A DNA stretch of 64,000 nt from Spongiibacter tropicus DSM 19543 (GCF_000420325.1 NZ_ATUS01000001.1:2050463-2114462); one strand, 5' to 3'; shown: positions 27,603 through 37,142, numbered from the stretch's first letter. Made by a program: numbers and translations. Notes: generated by a model from the letters alone, not told the origin.

Positions 27603-29774
27603 CTATGGACTGACGGCGACAGGCTCAATCGACACCGGCGTGCCGTTCAGGCGGGGCACGCGGGAAAGCGGGTCGACGTCGGCATTGGAGACCAGCAGAT
27701 TGCGATTCACGCCGCCGTGGTGGCGACTGCTGCCACGGCCGGGATTAAAGGTGCGATAGCCCCAGCCATGCTCCATGACCGCGACCCCGCTGCGCACCTC
27801 ATCCGACAGTTTGAGCTGAGCTTCGATACTGCCGCTGGCTGAGCGCAGCGTTACTTTCTGGCCGTCGAACAGGTGAAGTGTCTCGCCCTGCTGGCGATTA
27901 ATCTCTACGGTGCTGCCGGTCATTTCCCGCGAATGCATGCCGTCCATGCTGGTTTCGATGGACCAGGAATTCATCATCTTCATTCGGCGGCGGGAAATGA
28001 GCTGAAAAGGCTGCGACGGATCGCGCGCGGTAGATTCAGTGAGGCGTTGCTGCAACACGTCCACAAACGCGGCGGGTGCCAGATCGACGCGGCGATTCTG
28101 CTCCCGCAATTTGCCAAATAGTCGGCCGAATTCCGGACGCTGTGCCGGATCGCCAATGCCGTGGGGCGCTTCGACAATATCGCGCCAGCGAAGCTGTGGG
28201 TTATCGCGTATCAGCATTCTCGCCATCAGCATTGGATTGAGTGTCAGTTGGGGCTTGCCACTCCATGCCGCCAGCCGTTTACTGGCGGCGATCAGCGGAT
28301 TCAGCCAACGCTTGCCCGGTATCAGTGGCTTGTTCATCGCCAGTGTCAGGTCGCGCAGAAACTCCCATTCGTAGCGCATGCCGGTGGGGGGCGATACGGC
28401 CGCGCGGCTGAGCTGTGCCCGCGGACTGGGGCTGAGCGCCTGAATCAAGGGATTGATCTCTGTGCGTTCCAGAAAATGGTCGCCGGGAATCAGCCAGTCG
28501 GCATGGCGGTGGCTCTCGCGCTGGAACTGATCGATTACCACCAGGCAGTCCAGTTGCGCCAGCGCCGCATCGAGTTTATTGCCGTCGGGACCGGAGACCA
28601 CCGGGTTGCCGCTATTAATAATCAGGGCGCGAATCTGCCCGGGCCCCGGTGTGGTGATCTCATCGGGCAGTTCCGCCAGACTGTGAGCGCCGGCCACATT
28701 TTTGTTGCCGCGCACACGGCTGATGGCGTCGGAGTGGGGGAACAGGGTGTCGCCCACATCCAGCAAATCGAGAACACCGCTGACGTAATACAGCCCGCCC
28801 TCGGTTTCGACGCGACCGGTGATGTAGTTCAGCACTTGCACCAGCCACAGGGCCAGCACGCCATTGCGTCCCTGACTCACCCCGGTACGGGCGATGGCCA
28901 TGGCGCTGGGCGCGTGGGCAAAGTCGCGGGCCAGCGTTTCGATCTCGCTCAGCGGCACATCACAGCAGGCGCTGAGCTGATTCAGGTCTGCCGTCGCCGC
29001 AATGGCCCGCACAGTGTCCAGCCCTTCGAGCAGGTCGGCATGCTGGGGATTGCGCCAGCCGTTCTCCAGAATCAGTTTGATCATGGCCAGCACCAGTGCC
29101 CAGTCGCTCTCCGGCAACGGGGCAATATGCCGACTCGCCTTCGCCGCGCATTCAGTGCGGCGCGGGTCTACGACCACCAGCTCGGCGCCGGCGGCTTTGC
29201 GGGCCAGTACTCGCTTCCAGCCGTCTGGTGAATAGCCGATCCAGCACATGGTACTGATCTGTGGATTGGTGCCGATTAACAGAAAATAGTCGCAGTGATC
29301 GATGTCTGCCTGAAGGCTCACCCAGGCATTGCCGTACATCGCGTCGGACACAACATGCAAGGCATTCTGGTCGACCGAGCCCACCCAGAAACGGCTTTCG
29401 GTGCCAATGGCGTCCAGCAGCATCGTGTGAAACAGCGCGCTGCCAAAGTTGAAGCCGTTCGGATTGCCGGTGTAGCTGCCAATGGCATTGGGACCGTGCT
29501 CGTCGATCAGACGGTTAAAGCGGGTGGCGATATCGGCAATCGCCTCGTCGTAGCTGGCGGCAACATAGCGGTCGCCGACCCGTTTCATGGGTGTGGTAAT
29601 GCGGTCGGGGTGGCGGAGTGACAGGTGCGATTTGGCGCCCTTGATACAGTAGTCCCGCCAGCTATAGGGGTTGTCTTTATCCGGCTCGACTTTCAGCACG
29701 CGGTTGTTGTCGGTGGTGACCGTCAGCCCGCAGCCCTGCTCGCAAATGCCGCAGACCGTATGGCAGGTTTTCAT
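27603..29774 (-). CDS. Molybdopterin-dependent oxidoreductase, single subunit
   Basis: A 723-residue DMSO-reductase-family enzyme. The N-terminal iron-sulfur motif is C8-x2-C11-x3-C15 with C43 in DYCIKG; an additional Cys4 precedes it. Domains follow the usual order to the C-terminal molybdopterin dinucleotide-binding domain (HSREMTGSTVEINRQQGE, GYRTFNPGRGSSRHHGG). There is no Tat signal, so it is cytoplasmic. Residues around the molybdenum do not show the formate dehydrogenase Cys/Sec motif, and no partner subunit or chaperone gene is near, so the substrate cannot be named. A direct repeat lies in its 5' leader. Confidence 0.88.
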   Translation of the reverse strand: MKTCHTVCGICEQGCGLTVTTDNNRVLKVEPDKDNPYSWRDYCIKGAKSHLSLRHPDRITTPMKRVGDRYVAASYDEAIADIATRFNRLIDEHGPNAIGSYTGNPNGFNFGSALFHTMLLDAIGTESRFWVGSVDQNALHVVSDAMYGNAWVSLQADIDHCDYFLLIGTNPQISTMCWIGYSPDGWKRVLARKAAGAELVVVDPRRTECAAKASRHIAPLPESDWALVLAMIKLILENGWRNPQHADLLEGLDTVRAIAATADLNQLSACCDVPLSEIETLARDFAHAPSAMAIARTGVSQGRNGVLALWLVQVLNYITGRVETEGGLYYVSGVLDLLDVGDTLFPHSDAISRVRGNKNVAGAHSLAELPDEITTPGPGQIRALIINSGNPVVSGPDGNKLDAALAQLDCLVVIDQFQRESHRHADWLIPGDHFLERTEINPLIQALSPSPRAQLSRAAVSPPTGMRYEWEFLRDLTLAMNKPLIPGKRWLNPLIAASKRLAAWSGKPQLTLNPMLMARMLIRDNPQLRWRDIVEAPHGIGDPAQRPEFGRLFGKLREQNRRVDLAPAAFVDVLQQRLTESTARDPSQPFQLISRRRMKMMNSWSIETSMDGMHSREMTGSTVEINRQQGETLHLFDGQKVTLRSASGSIEAQLKLSDEVRSGVAVMEHGWGYRTFNPGRGSSRHHGGVNRNLLVSNADVDPLSRVPRLNGTPVSIEPVAVSP

Positions 29775-29788
29775 CGTCAGTTCCCGTT

Positions 29789-29810
29789 GTTGTTATTACT
29801 GTTGTTATTA
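29789..29810. repeat. 10-bp tandem direct repeat in molybdoenzyme leader
   Basis: GTTGTTATTA occurs twice with a 2-bp spacer (12-bp period), about 15 bp upstream of the molybdoenzyme start and reading TAATAACAAC on its coding strand. It could be a regulator site or an AU-rich translation enhancer; nothing decides between these. Confidence 0.5.
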
Positions 29811-29869
29811 AGTAAGGGCAGATGAGATGACCATACTAGGTAGGCTTGCAAAAGATGTCAAAAAGAAAC

Positions 29870-29887
29870 TATTTCTTAAAGGAAATA
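29870..29887. promoter_or_regulatory. 18-bp palindrome upstream of RpiR/HexR-type regulator
   Basis: TATTTC and GAAATA arms flank the centre TTAAAG, about 80 bp upstream of the regulator start and about 95 bp from the divergent molybdoenzyme start. The placement suits an autoregulatory operator for a dimeric repressor controlling both genes. It does not match a HexR consensus that I could confirm. Confidence 0.4.
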
Positions 29888-29967
29888 AAAAGAGCCTGTG
29901 ACCCGCAGCCACCCCAGCGCGTTTGCATAGGGTACAATCGGCCCATATTCGCCAGCCTGAGTGTGCC

Positions 29968-30822
29968 GTGAGACCCCGAAACATCATCCGCGCCATTGAA
30001 ACCAACCGCGAAGCCATGCGCCGCAGCGAGCGCAAGGTGGCGGACTACATCCTCGCTAATCGTCGCGAGGTGATTCATATGCGCATCGTCGATCTGGCGC
30101 AGGAAGCCCATGTCAGCGAGCCGACGGTGGTGCGTTTCTGCCGGGCGGTGGGCTGCGACGGCTTTCAGAACTTCAAAGTGGCGCTGGCCCAGCACGTGGC
30201 CCACAGCGGCGAGTATGCGGCGGTGGACTACCGCGACGACGACAGCGCCCGCCAGTACACCTTCAAAGTGTTCGACGCCACCATGGAAGCGCTGAAGCGC
30301 GTGCGCGACAGCATCGAGGTCGACGCCATCGAGAAAGCGGTGGAATTGCTGGGCAATGCCCGGCGGGTGGAGTTCTACGGTTTTGGCGCCTCGGCGGCGG
30401 TGGCCCACGACGCCCAGCACAACTTCTTCCGCCTGCAAATCAGCGCCAGCGTTTATGCCGATCCGCATGTGCAGGCGATGTCGGCCATGTCGCTGCACGC
30501 CGACGACGTGGTGGTGGCGATTTCCCAATCCGGGCGCACCCGCTCACTGCTGGACGTGATCAAGCTCGCCCAGAACAGCGGCGCCCCGGTGATCGCGCTG
30601 GCTCCCAGTGGCAGCCCCATCGCCGAGATCAGCGATCTGCCGATTTACATCGACGTCGACAACGACAAAGGCGCCTACACGCCGTTGCCCTCGCGGTTGG
30701 CGCATATGACCGTGCTGGATATTCTGGCGGTAGGCATCTCGGCCAGCAAAGCCGGGCTGCGGGAACATCTGGACAGTATTGAGCAGGGCCTGCAGTCGCT
30801 TCGACTGGAGGGGCCGGAATAA
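29968..30822 (+). CDS. MurR/RpiR-family transcriptional regulator (HexR-like)
   Basis: A 284-residue regulator. The N-terminal HTH_6 domain (ERKVADYILANRREV, then HVSEPTVVRFCRAVGCDGFQNFK) is followed by a sugar-isomerase (SIS) domain with RRVEFYGFGASAAVAHDAQHNF and VAISQSGRT (sugar-phosphate site). The pattern is close to HexR, which senses KDPG and controls glucose and central carbon genes in gammaproteobacteria. The GTG giving RPRNIIRAIETN is chosen because it matches family length; no strong ribosome-binding site is visible. No zwf, pgl or edd gene is nearby, so its regulon is elsewhere or it acts on the divergent molybdoenzyme. Confidence 0.88.
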   Translation: MRPRNIIRAIETNREAMRRSERKVADYILANRREVIHMRIVDLAQEAHVSEPTVVRFCRAVGCDGFQNFKVALAQHVAHSGEYAAVDYRDDDSARQYTFKVFDATMEALKRVRDSIEVDAIEKAVELLGNARRVEFYGFGASAAVAHDAQHNFFRLQISASVYADPHVQAMSAMSLHADDVVVAISQSGRTRSLLDVIKLAQNSGAPVIALAPSGSPIAEISDLPIYIDVDNDKGAYTPLPSRLAHMTVLDILAVGISASKAGLREHLDSIEQGLQSLRLEGPE

Positions 30823-30866
30823 GAACGTCCCGCCTGATTTTTGGCGTTAGTTCTCGTGTGGCTGCC

Positions 30867-31922
30867 TTAATGCTCGCCTTTCATCTGCTTGATTTTCTTA
30901 CCCTGCTTGACGACTTTGGCGAAGCCCCGGTCCTGCGCTCGCTTCTCGGCCAGACTGGCGTTTGCGACCGCGTTTTCGCGTAACAGTTTTTTATAGTTCA
31001 GCAAGCGGCGGCCATCGAGCCGGTTATCCTCCACCGCTTGTTGCACTGCACAACCGGGTTCCGTGTCGTGTTGGCAGTCGGAGAACTGGCATTGTCTGGC
31101 CAGTGTCTCAATATCGTCGAACACGGTGCCAAGGGAGCCTTCGATATCGGCCACTTTCAGCTCACGCATCCCCGGCACATCGATTAACAGGCCGCCGGTA
31201 GGCAGGATGTGCAGCTCGCGATGGGTGGTGGTGTGGCGCCCTTTCTTGTCCTGCTCGCGAATGCCTCCGGTTGCGGTCAGTGACTCCCCGGCAAGGCTAT
31301 TCAATAGTGTCGATTTGCCAACGCCGGATGAGCCGACCAGAGCAACGGTAGTGGTCTTGCCAATCCAGGAACGAATTCCGTCGAGTGTTGCGGGATCAAG
31401 GGTGTTGGTGATTTCCACGGCAATACCCGCCTGCGTACTGCGCGCCCGGCGCACATAGCTGTCCACGTCGTCGCTCAGATCGGCCTTGGTCAGCACAATC
31501 ACCGGCATTGCTCCCGCTTCGGCGCACAGGGCCAAATAGCGCTCCAGACGGGACTCCTTGAACTCCTCGTTGCAGGAGGTGACGATAAATAGAATATCGA
31601 TATTGGCGGCGATCGCCTGAATCTCCTGATGACTGCCAGCCCCCAGCCGTTTAAACAAACTCTTGCGCTCAAGAACCTGTTCTATTTTTGACAGGGACGT
31701 ATCCAACACCACCCAGTCGCCGACGGTGGGACGCTCAACGGCGGTGGCCTGCAGCAGGGTAGAGGACAGCTCAACGACGTGCTCCGCCGACTCGCAGAGA
31801 ACCGTCATTTTGGAACGCTGTACCGCGCTGACACGGCCGAGACGCTCCTGCATCAGGTCGATATCGGCAAGCTGCTGGGTAAAGAACGGAACCAGTCCCA
31901 GATCGTGGAGAGAATGACTCAC
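30867..31922 (-). CDS. rsgA: Ribosome small-subunit GTPase RsgA
   Basis: A 351-residue circularly permuted GTPase. The permuted order is diagnostic: G4 LTKAD (about 145) comes before G1 GSSGVGKST (about 196) and G3 DVPGM (about 248). An N-terminal OB-fold region precedes, and the C-terminal zinc site is C-x4-C-x-H-x5-C (CQFSDCQHDTEPGC). RsgA checks late 30S subunit maturation. The Lys-rich C-terminal tail (KQGKKIKQMKG) is probably for rRNA contact. The gene is convergent with the RpiR-type regulator. It might be the second RsgA-like paralogue that some gammaproteobacteria carry. Confidence 0.93.
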   Translation of the reverse strand: MSHSLHDLGLVPFFTQQLADIDLMQERLGRVSAVQRSKMTVLCESAEHVVELSSTLLQATAVERPTVGDWVVLDTSLSKIEQVLERKSLFKRLGAGSHQEIQAIAANIDILFIVTSCNEEFKESRLERYLALCAEAGAMPVIVLTKADLSDDVDSYVRRARSTQAGIAVEITNTLDPATLDGIRSWIGKTTTVALVGSSGVGKSTLLNSLAGESLTATGGIREQDKKGRHTTTHRELHILPTGGLLIDVPGMRELKVADIEGSLGTVFDDIETLARQCQFSDCQHDTEPGCAVQQAVEDNRLDGRRLLNYKKLLRENAVANASLAEKRAQDRGFAKVVKQGKKIKQMKGEH

Positions 31923-32035
31923 GGCGGCGATTCACTATGCAGAGAATTGGACAGAGCGTAGCAGGCTTTCTTTGTCTCATGCTATGCCTATGAGGCCATC
32001 CCGATTTTTGCTTTTGTGGCTTAACAGCGACTTGT

Positions 32036-33142
32036 CTATCGCGTCCGCCTGCGCTGATGCTTCCACCGTTTGTAGTAATGCAGCCCGCCGGTGAGGGCCA
32101 GCCAGGTGAGGACGATGCCGCAGAACAGGGTGAGCAGGCGGTAGATGGCGTTCATGCCGAAGCCAGAGTGCAGGGGGTAGAGCTGGTTGATAAGGCGTCG
32201 CTCGACGGCCATTTGGTCTGAGCGCTCAGTGCGGCGTAATTCGCCGTTGTGGGTATTGAGCCAGACGGTGCTGCGGCCGTTGAGGTGCCACTCGCCGTTG
32301 AGGCGAACGCGCACTTTCAGACTGGGCGCGCCTTGTTCCTCACTGAGGGTGATGTACGTGGGCCAGCTATCGGGAAGCTGTTGCTGGATGTGCAGATAGC
32401 CGTCGGCAATGGTGTTGTCGGCGGACGCGGGAGCGGGTGCATTGGCGGGGAGTACGGCGCCGGGGGGCAGCAGCGGGAAAATCAGTTTTTGCCACAGCAT
32501 CAGGCTACCGGTCAGCAGAATCAGCAGCATTAACGGGCTGGTCAGCGCACCGGAGTGGCGGTGGTATTGCAGCCATTGGGAAGGGCGGATTTTTTTCGGA
32601 AATACCCAGCGCCAGCGAAAGGCTCTTCGCCCCGGCCACCACAGAATAAGCCCGCTGATACACAGGAATAAGGCCAGGATACCGCTGATGAGCAGCAGGG
32701 CTTCCCCGAACTCGCCGCTGAGCAGATCGACATGCAGCTCTCGGATAAACGCCATGAGCTCCAGAAACCACAGTCGCTCGACGTAGGGCTCCAGCGAGCC
32801 AATGCTCAGCAACTCCAGACTGTCGTCGTGGCGGACCGTCCAGTAGGGCTCGAGAGGGCTGGGGGCTTTCAGTTTCAGGGCGGGATCAATGCCGCGCTGA
32901 TCGGCCAGTCTGCCCAGTTCGCTGGCGAGCTGGCTGTGGCTGTAGTGCGCTGGCAGTGCGGCGTCGGGGGTGACGACGGTGGCGATCAGCTCTTTTTGAT
33001 AGACCAGCGCGGTGCCGGTGACGGCCGCCACCAGCAAGATGGCGAGCCCGGCCAGACCCGCCCACATATGCCAGCGCCATAGCCCCGGTGGCCGCGTTTT
33101 GCGCGGACGCGGTGCCGCGCCCACATTATTCACTTCAGCCAA
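32036..33142 (-). CDS. PepSY-associated transmembrane protein (iron-linked)
   Basis: A 368-residue inner-membrane protein of the PepSY_TM family with four predicted helices: one at about 27-47, one near 145-170 (ISGILALFLCISGLILWWPGRRAFRW), one near 200-220 and one near the C-terminus (LFCGIVLTWLALTGGLHYYKRW). The periplasmic loops contain PepSY-like repeats. Members paired with TonB siderophore receptors are proposed to reduce or release ferric iron. It starts 3 bp after the receptor stop, so they form an operon under the Fur-box-like site upstream of the receptor. Confidence 0.88.
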   Translation of the reverse strand: MAEVNNVGAAPRPRKTRPPGLWRWHMWAGLAGLAILLVAAVTGTALVYQKELIATVVTPDAALPAHYSHSQLASELGRLADQRGIDPALKLKAPSPLEPYWTVRHDDSLELLSIGSLEPYVERLWFLELMAFIRELHVDLLSGEFGEALLLISGILALFLCISGLILWWPGRRAFRWRWVFPKKIRPSQWLQYHRHSGALTSPLMLLILLTGSLMLWQKLIFPLLPPGAVLPANAPAPASADNTIADGYLHIQQQLPDSWPTYITLSEEQGAPSLKVRVRLNGEWHLNGRSTVWLNTHNGELRRTERSDQMAVERRLINQLYPLHSGFGMNAIYRLLTLFCGIVLTWLALTGGLHYYKRWKHQRRRTR

Positions 33143-33145
33143 GGA

Positions 33146-35251
33146 TCAGAAAGTAAGCTGGTAGGCGAGGCCAAAGCTGCGACCAATGCCCTTAAAGTTA
33201 CGCAGATCGTTGGGGCTACTCTGGGAGTAGTAAGTGAAGTAGTCGCGGTTGGTCAGGTTCTGTACCGACACGCTCAGCACGCCCGGTCCCACCTGAATAT
33301 CGGCGCTGGCATCGACGGTGGTGTAACCGTTGAATTTATTGATGGTGACATCGCTGCTGTTTTTCACGCTGCGGTCGCGCAGGTGATTCACCTGCAAACG
33401 TGAGCTAAGGGTATCAGTCCAGCGGCGGTCCCAGCTCAGGTTGACGCGATCGGGGGAGATATTGGTACCGCCAAGATCGGAATCGACCTTGCCGTCCTGG
33501 TCGGAGTCGTAGCGACCTTCGGCTTCGGCGTAGCGCAGACCGAGGGTATCGAGCTCGGTGACGGCCCAGCCAACGCGAAACTCAATGCCGTCGACTTCGG
33601 TTTTTTCACGCTTTACGGTGTAAATGCCGTCCGCACCGCGCTGCAGGCGCTGGCCGAAATCCGAGTCGGAAATGTAGTAGCTGAGCTGCGCATTCACCGT
33701 GCCGTTGTCATACTCCAGCCCGAACTCGCTGTTCTCGGTGAGGATGGGGGTGAGGTTGAGAAACTTCTCCACTTCCTGATCGTCTTCATTGATACCGCGC
33801 AGTACCCGGCCCACATCCGGCATGGAGAAGGCTTCCGAGTAGTTGGCAAAGGCGCGCCACGTTTCGGTGAACTGGTAGGTGCCGCCGACGTTGTACAAGG
33901 TTTCGGAAAAGTCAGGTTCACCGCCCTTCACAAAGCGGCTGCCGTAGCTGGCGAGAGTGGTGAAATCGTCCACTTCCAGCTTGGACTCTTCATGGCGTAC
34001 CCCGGCGGTCAGGGTCACGTGTTCAATGCCGGTAAATTCCGCTTGCACATAAGGGGCGTAGTTGTTGTAGCGGGTTTCCGGCACCCAGGTACGGTCGGTT
34101 TGGATCAGCGCCTGCCAGGTCTCGTCTTCCAGCACGTCGATGCCGTACACCAGCGACAGCGGCAGCCCCGCAAGCTCGTCTTTCACCAGTGTCAGCTTCA
34201 GGCCGCGTTTTTCAGAATTGTTCTGCGACTGGTCAATCACATCGGGGCCGTAGGCCGGATCCTGGAACGTGGCGATGGGCGTAATCTGTGCTCCATAGGT
34301 CGCTTCAAAGTCCTGGCTGAAAAGCTGTACCCGGAAGCTGTGGCCCAGCATCTCGGCATTTTCATAGCTCAGGCCGATGGTGGTCACCCGGTTGCGTGCA
34401 CCATCGCCCGGCGGCTGCTCGCGAACCGCGCCGCTGGGCACGCCGGCATCTTCGTCACCGGGTACTGAGGCCCACTTATGATCGCTCTCGATATTGAAGC
34501 GGTTCACCATCAGCTCAATGCGCTGGTCGTCCCAGTTGTAACCGGTTTTCAGGAACAGGTCATATTCCTCGGCGGCCATGGTGTCGCCCTGGGTGTTGTC
34601 CACGCCAATCACCTTGCCGTTGGCGTCGTAGGCGATTCCGTTATCGCGGTAGCCAACACTGGCCAGCACGTCGAACTGGTCAATGCGGTTGGACAGGCTG
34701 TAGTTCACCCCGCGATCCAAGCTTTCGCTGAGGCGTTCGGTCTGAAAGCCGATATCCACCCGCAGACTCTGCTCCAGGCTGTCGCTGGGGCGCTTGGTAA
34801 TCAGATTAATGATGCCGCCCGCCGCGCCGAGGCCGTGGATGGCATTGGCGCCGTGCAGCACTTCCACGCGCTCTAGCATCAGCGGCGAAATAGTATGGCC
34901 GTCGCGGCCGCCACTGCGCAGGGGGTTGGACTGGGGAATGCCGTCAATCAGGTACAGGGGTTTGCGACCGCGCAGGCTTTCCCCGGCGCTGGTCATTTTC
35001 TGGCGCGACGGTGAGAAGCTGGGAATCAGGTTGCCCAGTACCGTGGACAGGTCGTTCTGAATCGACAGTTGACGCTCCAGCTCGGCCTGATCAATCAGGG
35101 TGACGGTGTTAGGAATCGTGCTCAGGGGTTTTTCTACCCGGCTGGCGGTAATCACCATCTCTTCGGTGCGTTCGGCAGCAACGGCGGCCGCCGACATCAG
35201 GGCGAGGCTGCCACAGGTCAGCAGTGCGGTCGGTAGCGTTTTATAGGGCAT
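33146..35251 (-). CDS. TonB-dependent siderophore-type receptor
   Basis: A 701-residue receptor. Signal peptide (about 1-28, ending AAAVAAE), TonB-box-like EEMVITASRVEKPL, plug with DLSTVLGNLIPSFSPSRQ, RGRKPLYLIDGIPQSNPL and LERVEVLHGANAIHGLGAAGG, then a barrel ending in LAYQLTF with the terminal Phe needed for assembly. The plug style is that of ferric-siderophore or haem receptors. The ATG with AAGGA 7 bp upstream is chosen over a longer open frame. A Fur-box-like sequence about 50 bp upstream supports iron repression. It is co-transcribed with the PepSY protein. Confidence 0.93.
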   Translation of the reverse strand: MPYKTLPTALLTCGSLALMSAAAVAAERTEEMVITASRVEKPLSTIPNTVTLIDQAELERQLSIQNDLSTVLGNLIPSFSPSRQKMTSAGESLRGRKPLYLIDGIPQSNPLRSGGRDGHTISPLMLERVEVLHGANAIHGLGAAGGIINLITKRPSDSLEQSLRVDIGFQTERLSESLDRGVNYSLSNRIDQFDVLASVGYRDNGIAYDANGKVIGVDNTQGDTMAAEEYDLFLKTGYNWDDQRIELMVNRFNIESDHKWASVPGDEDAGVPSGAVREQPPGDGARNRVTTIGLSYENAEMLGHSFRVQLFSQDFEATYGAQITPIATFQDPAYGPDVIDQSQNNSEKRGLKLTLVKDELAGLPLSLVYGIDVLEDETWQALIQTDRTWVPETRYNNYAPYVQAEFTGIEHVTLTAGVRHEESKLEVDDFTTLASYGSRFVKGGEPDFSETLYNVGGTYQFTETWRAFANYSEAFSMPDVGRVLRGINEDDQEVEKFLNLTPILTENSEFGLEYDNGTVNAQLSYYISDSDFGQRLQRGADGIYTVKREKTEVDGIEFRVGWAVTELDTLGLRYAEAEGRYDSDQDGKVDSDLGGTNISPDRVNLSWDRRWTDTLSSRLQVNHLRDRSVKNSSDVTINKFNGYTTVDASADIQVGPGVLSVSVQNLTNRDYFTYYSQSSPNDLRNFKGIGRSFGLAYQLTF

Positions 35252-35301
35252 GGAGTGTCCTTCAGCAGCGTGAGCAGAAAAGCTGGGGATGGTAGAGCAA
35301 G

Positions 35302-35316
35302 TGAGAATTGTTATCA
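35302..35316 (-). promoter_or_regulatory. Fur box candidate
   Basis: On the plus strand TGAGAAT-T-GTTATCA matches the 7-1-7 Fur consensus TGATAAT-N-ATTATCA at 12 of 14 informative positions. It lies about 50 bp upstream of the siderophore-receptor start, between it and the end of the ABC-F gene. Iron-responsive repression of the receptor/PepSY operon is the natural reading. Confidence 0.75.
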
Positions 35317-35345
35317 ATCACTCTTTGCTCGCGCCGGGAGCCGCG

Positions 35346-36956
35346 TCACCAGGCCGACAGGTGGATGCCCGGTGGCTCGAAAGACAATCGTTGAGTCAGT
35401 CTCAGAGCGTTCAGAAACGTCTCGTCGTGGGAGACCACCATCAGGCTGCCGTGAAACGCGCCCAACATCGTCTCCAGTGCGGCCAGCGACGGCAAATCGA
35501 GGTGGTTACTGGGCTCGTCGAGCAATAGCAGTGCTGGTGCCAAGGCCGCATAGAGGAGACAGGCGAGGGCTGCCTTGAGCTGCTCACCGCCGCTCAGCGT
35601 GCCGCTGGGCACCGTGATCTTTTGTGTGTCGAGGTCGAGCTGGGCCAGTTGCATGCGCAGCTCGCTTTCCGGTGCGACGGGATTGGCCGCCCGAATCTGT
35701 GCCAGCACACTTTGGTGTGGGTCCAGTGTTGTCAGGCGCTGGTCAAGATAGGCCAGCTCGCCAGTGAGATGGCAGTGCCCGCCGCGCGGTGACAGTTGCC
35801 CGGCAATGACCTTGAGCAGGGTTGACTTGCCACTGCCATTGGCGCCGACTACGCCGACGCGCTGCTGTCCGCTGAGATTGAGGGTGATCGGCGTGGTGCA
35901 GGCACCAAAGGGCAGGCTCAGGTTTTCCAGATTCAGCACGCGGCGTGGCGGTGTCGCTGATGAGACGGGCAGGTGCACCGTAATGTCGGCGTCGCGGTCA
36001 AGCTGCTGCTGGGCGGCAAGTACGTTTTCCCTTAATGCGGCCTGACGCGCGGCCTGTTGGCGCTGCGCTTTCCCAGAGGAGTTTTCGCTGCGCTGCTGCC
36101 GGGCATCCAGCAAAATCTTGGGTTGACCGCCTTCCTGCCGCGCCTGTTTGCCCCGCGCCTGCCGGTGGGCTTGTCGGTCGCGCTGTTCACGTATGGTCTT
36201 TTCTTCGCGCTTGCGTGCCAGCTTGGCGTGGTCGAGCTGCTGTTGCGCGGCCTGTCGTTCACTGGCTTTGCAGGCGGCGTAAAACGCATAGTTGCCGCCG
36301 TAGCTTTGCAGGCCGGAAGGCGACAGTTCGACAATACGACTGAGGCTATTGAGTAAGTCGCGGTCGTGGCTGATGACAATCAGCCCTCGCGACCACTGCT
36401 GCAGCTGCTCAATCAGCGCCTGTCGGCTGGGGCGGTCCAGGTGATTGCTGGGTTCATCGAGAATCAGGAAATCCGCCGCCGATAACATGGCACCGGCCAG
36501 CGCCACTCGCATGGCCTCGCCACCGCTGAGTGCATCGGCCGGGCTGTTGGGGCCTAGCTCGGGCAGTCCGGCGTTTGCCAATGCCGTTTGCAGGCGCTGG
36601 CGAATATCCCACTGCTCGCCCAGCGCGTCGAAATCCTCCGTGGCGGCGCTGCCCTGTTCAATGCGCTCAAGCGCGGACAAAACCGGCTGAACACCAGCGA
36701 GGTCGGCGACGGTGCTCCCCGCGATCGGCGCCAGTTGCTGAGGCAGGTAGCGCACCGGCCCGGATGCCTGGCGGTGTCCCGAAGTGGGAGCCAGTTGCCC
36801 GGCCAGAATGCGAGCCAGCAGAGATTTACCCACGCCGTTACGGCCCACCAGCCCGGTGGGCTGCAGATCAAATTGCGTGTTCAGTTGGGAAAACAGGGCG
36901 CGGCCATCGGGCAGCGTATAGGACACATTGTCCAGTGTCAGGAAGCGCTTCGTCAT
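35346..36956 (-). CDS. ABC-F family ATPase
   Basis: A 536-residue soluble protein with two ABC ATPase domains and no membrane segment. Domain 1: Walker A GRNGVGKS (38-45), signature LSGGE (143-147), Walker B with LILDEPSNHLD. A charged linker (about 225-320, many Gln/Arg/Lys) follows. Domain 2: GANGSGKST (371-379), LSGGEQ (454-459) and LLLLDEPSNHLD. ABC-F proteins act on the ribosome, as translation factors or antibiotic-protection proteins; this one is shorter than Uup or YheS and cannot be assigned to a subgroup. Transcribed toward the receptor gene. Confidence 0.9.
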   Translation of the reverse strand: MTKRFLTLDNVSYTLPDGRALFSQLNTQFDLQPTGLVGRNGVGKSLLARILAGQLAPTSGHRQASGPVRYLPQQLAPIAGSTVADLAGVQPVLSALERIEQGSAATEDFDALGEQWDIRQRLQTALANAGLPELGPNSPADALSGGEAMRVALAGAMLSAADFLILDEPSNHLDRPSRQALIEQLQQWSRGLIVISHDRDLLNSLSRIVELSPSGLQSYGGNYAFYAACKASERQAAQQQLDHAKLARKREEKTIREQRDRQAHRQARGKQARQEGGQPKILLDARQQRSENSSGKAQRQQAARQAALRENVLAAQQQLDRDADITVHLPVSSATPPRRVLNLENLSLPFGACTTPITLNLSGQQRVGVVGANGSGKSTLLKVIAGQLSPRGGHCHLTGELAYLDQRLTTLDPHQSVLAQIRAANPVAPESELRMQLAQLDLDTQKITVPSGTLSGGEQLKAALACLLYAALAPALLLLDEPSNHLDLPSLAALETMLGAFHGSLMVVSHDETFLNALRLTQRLSFEPPGIHLSAW

Positions 36957-37142
36957 TGTGATTACCATTAATGCCAGACACAGTTCCCCCGTCAGGAGGA
37001 GCAAGAGCAGGCCGTCGTTACGACGGAGGCATTAATTGTTCACTGGACGAAACCCTCGGTAAGGCGTGAATACGCTGACTATAAGAAACTTCCCACGGTG
37101 AGTAAACCGGCGGCGGGAGCGATCTGGCGCAACATCCGGTTT

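Noticed and set aside
28161-29231. Long plus-strand frame opposite the molybdoenzyme
   Set aside because: The minus-strand frame carries the iron-sulfur and molybdopterin motifs; the opposite frame has none.
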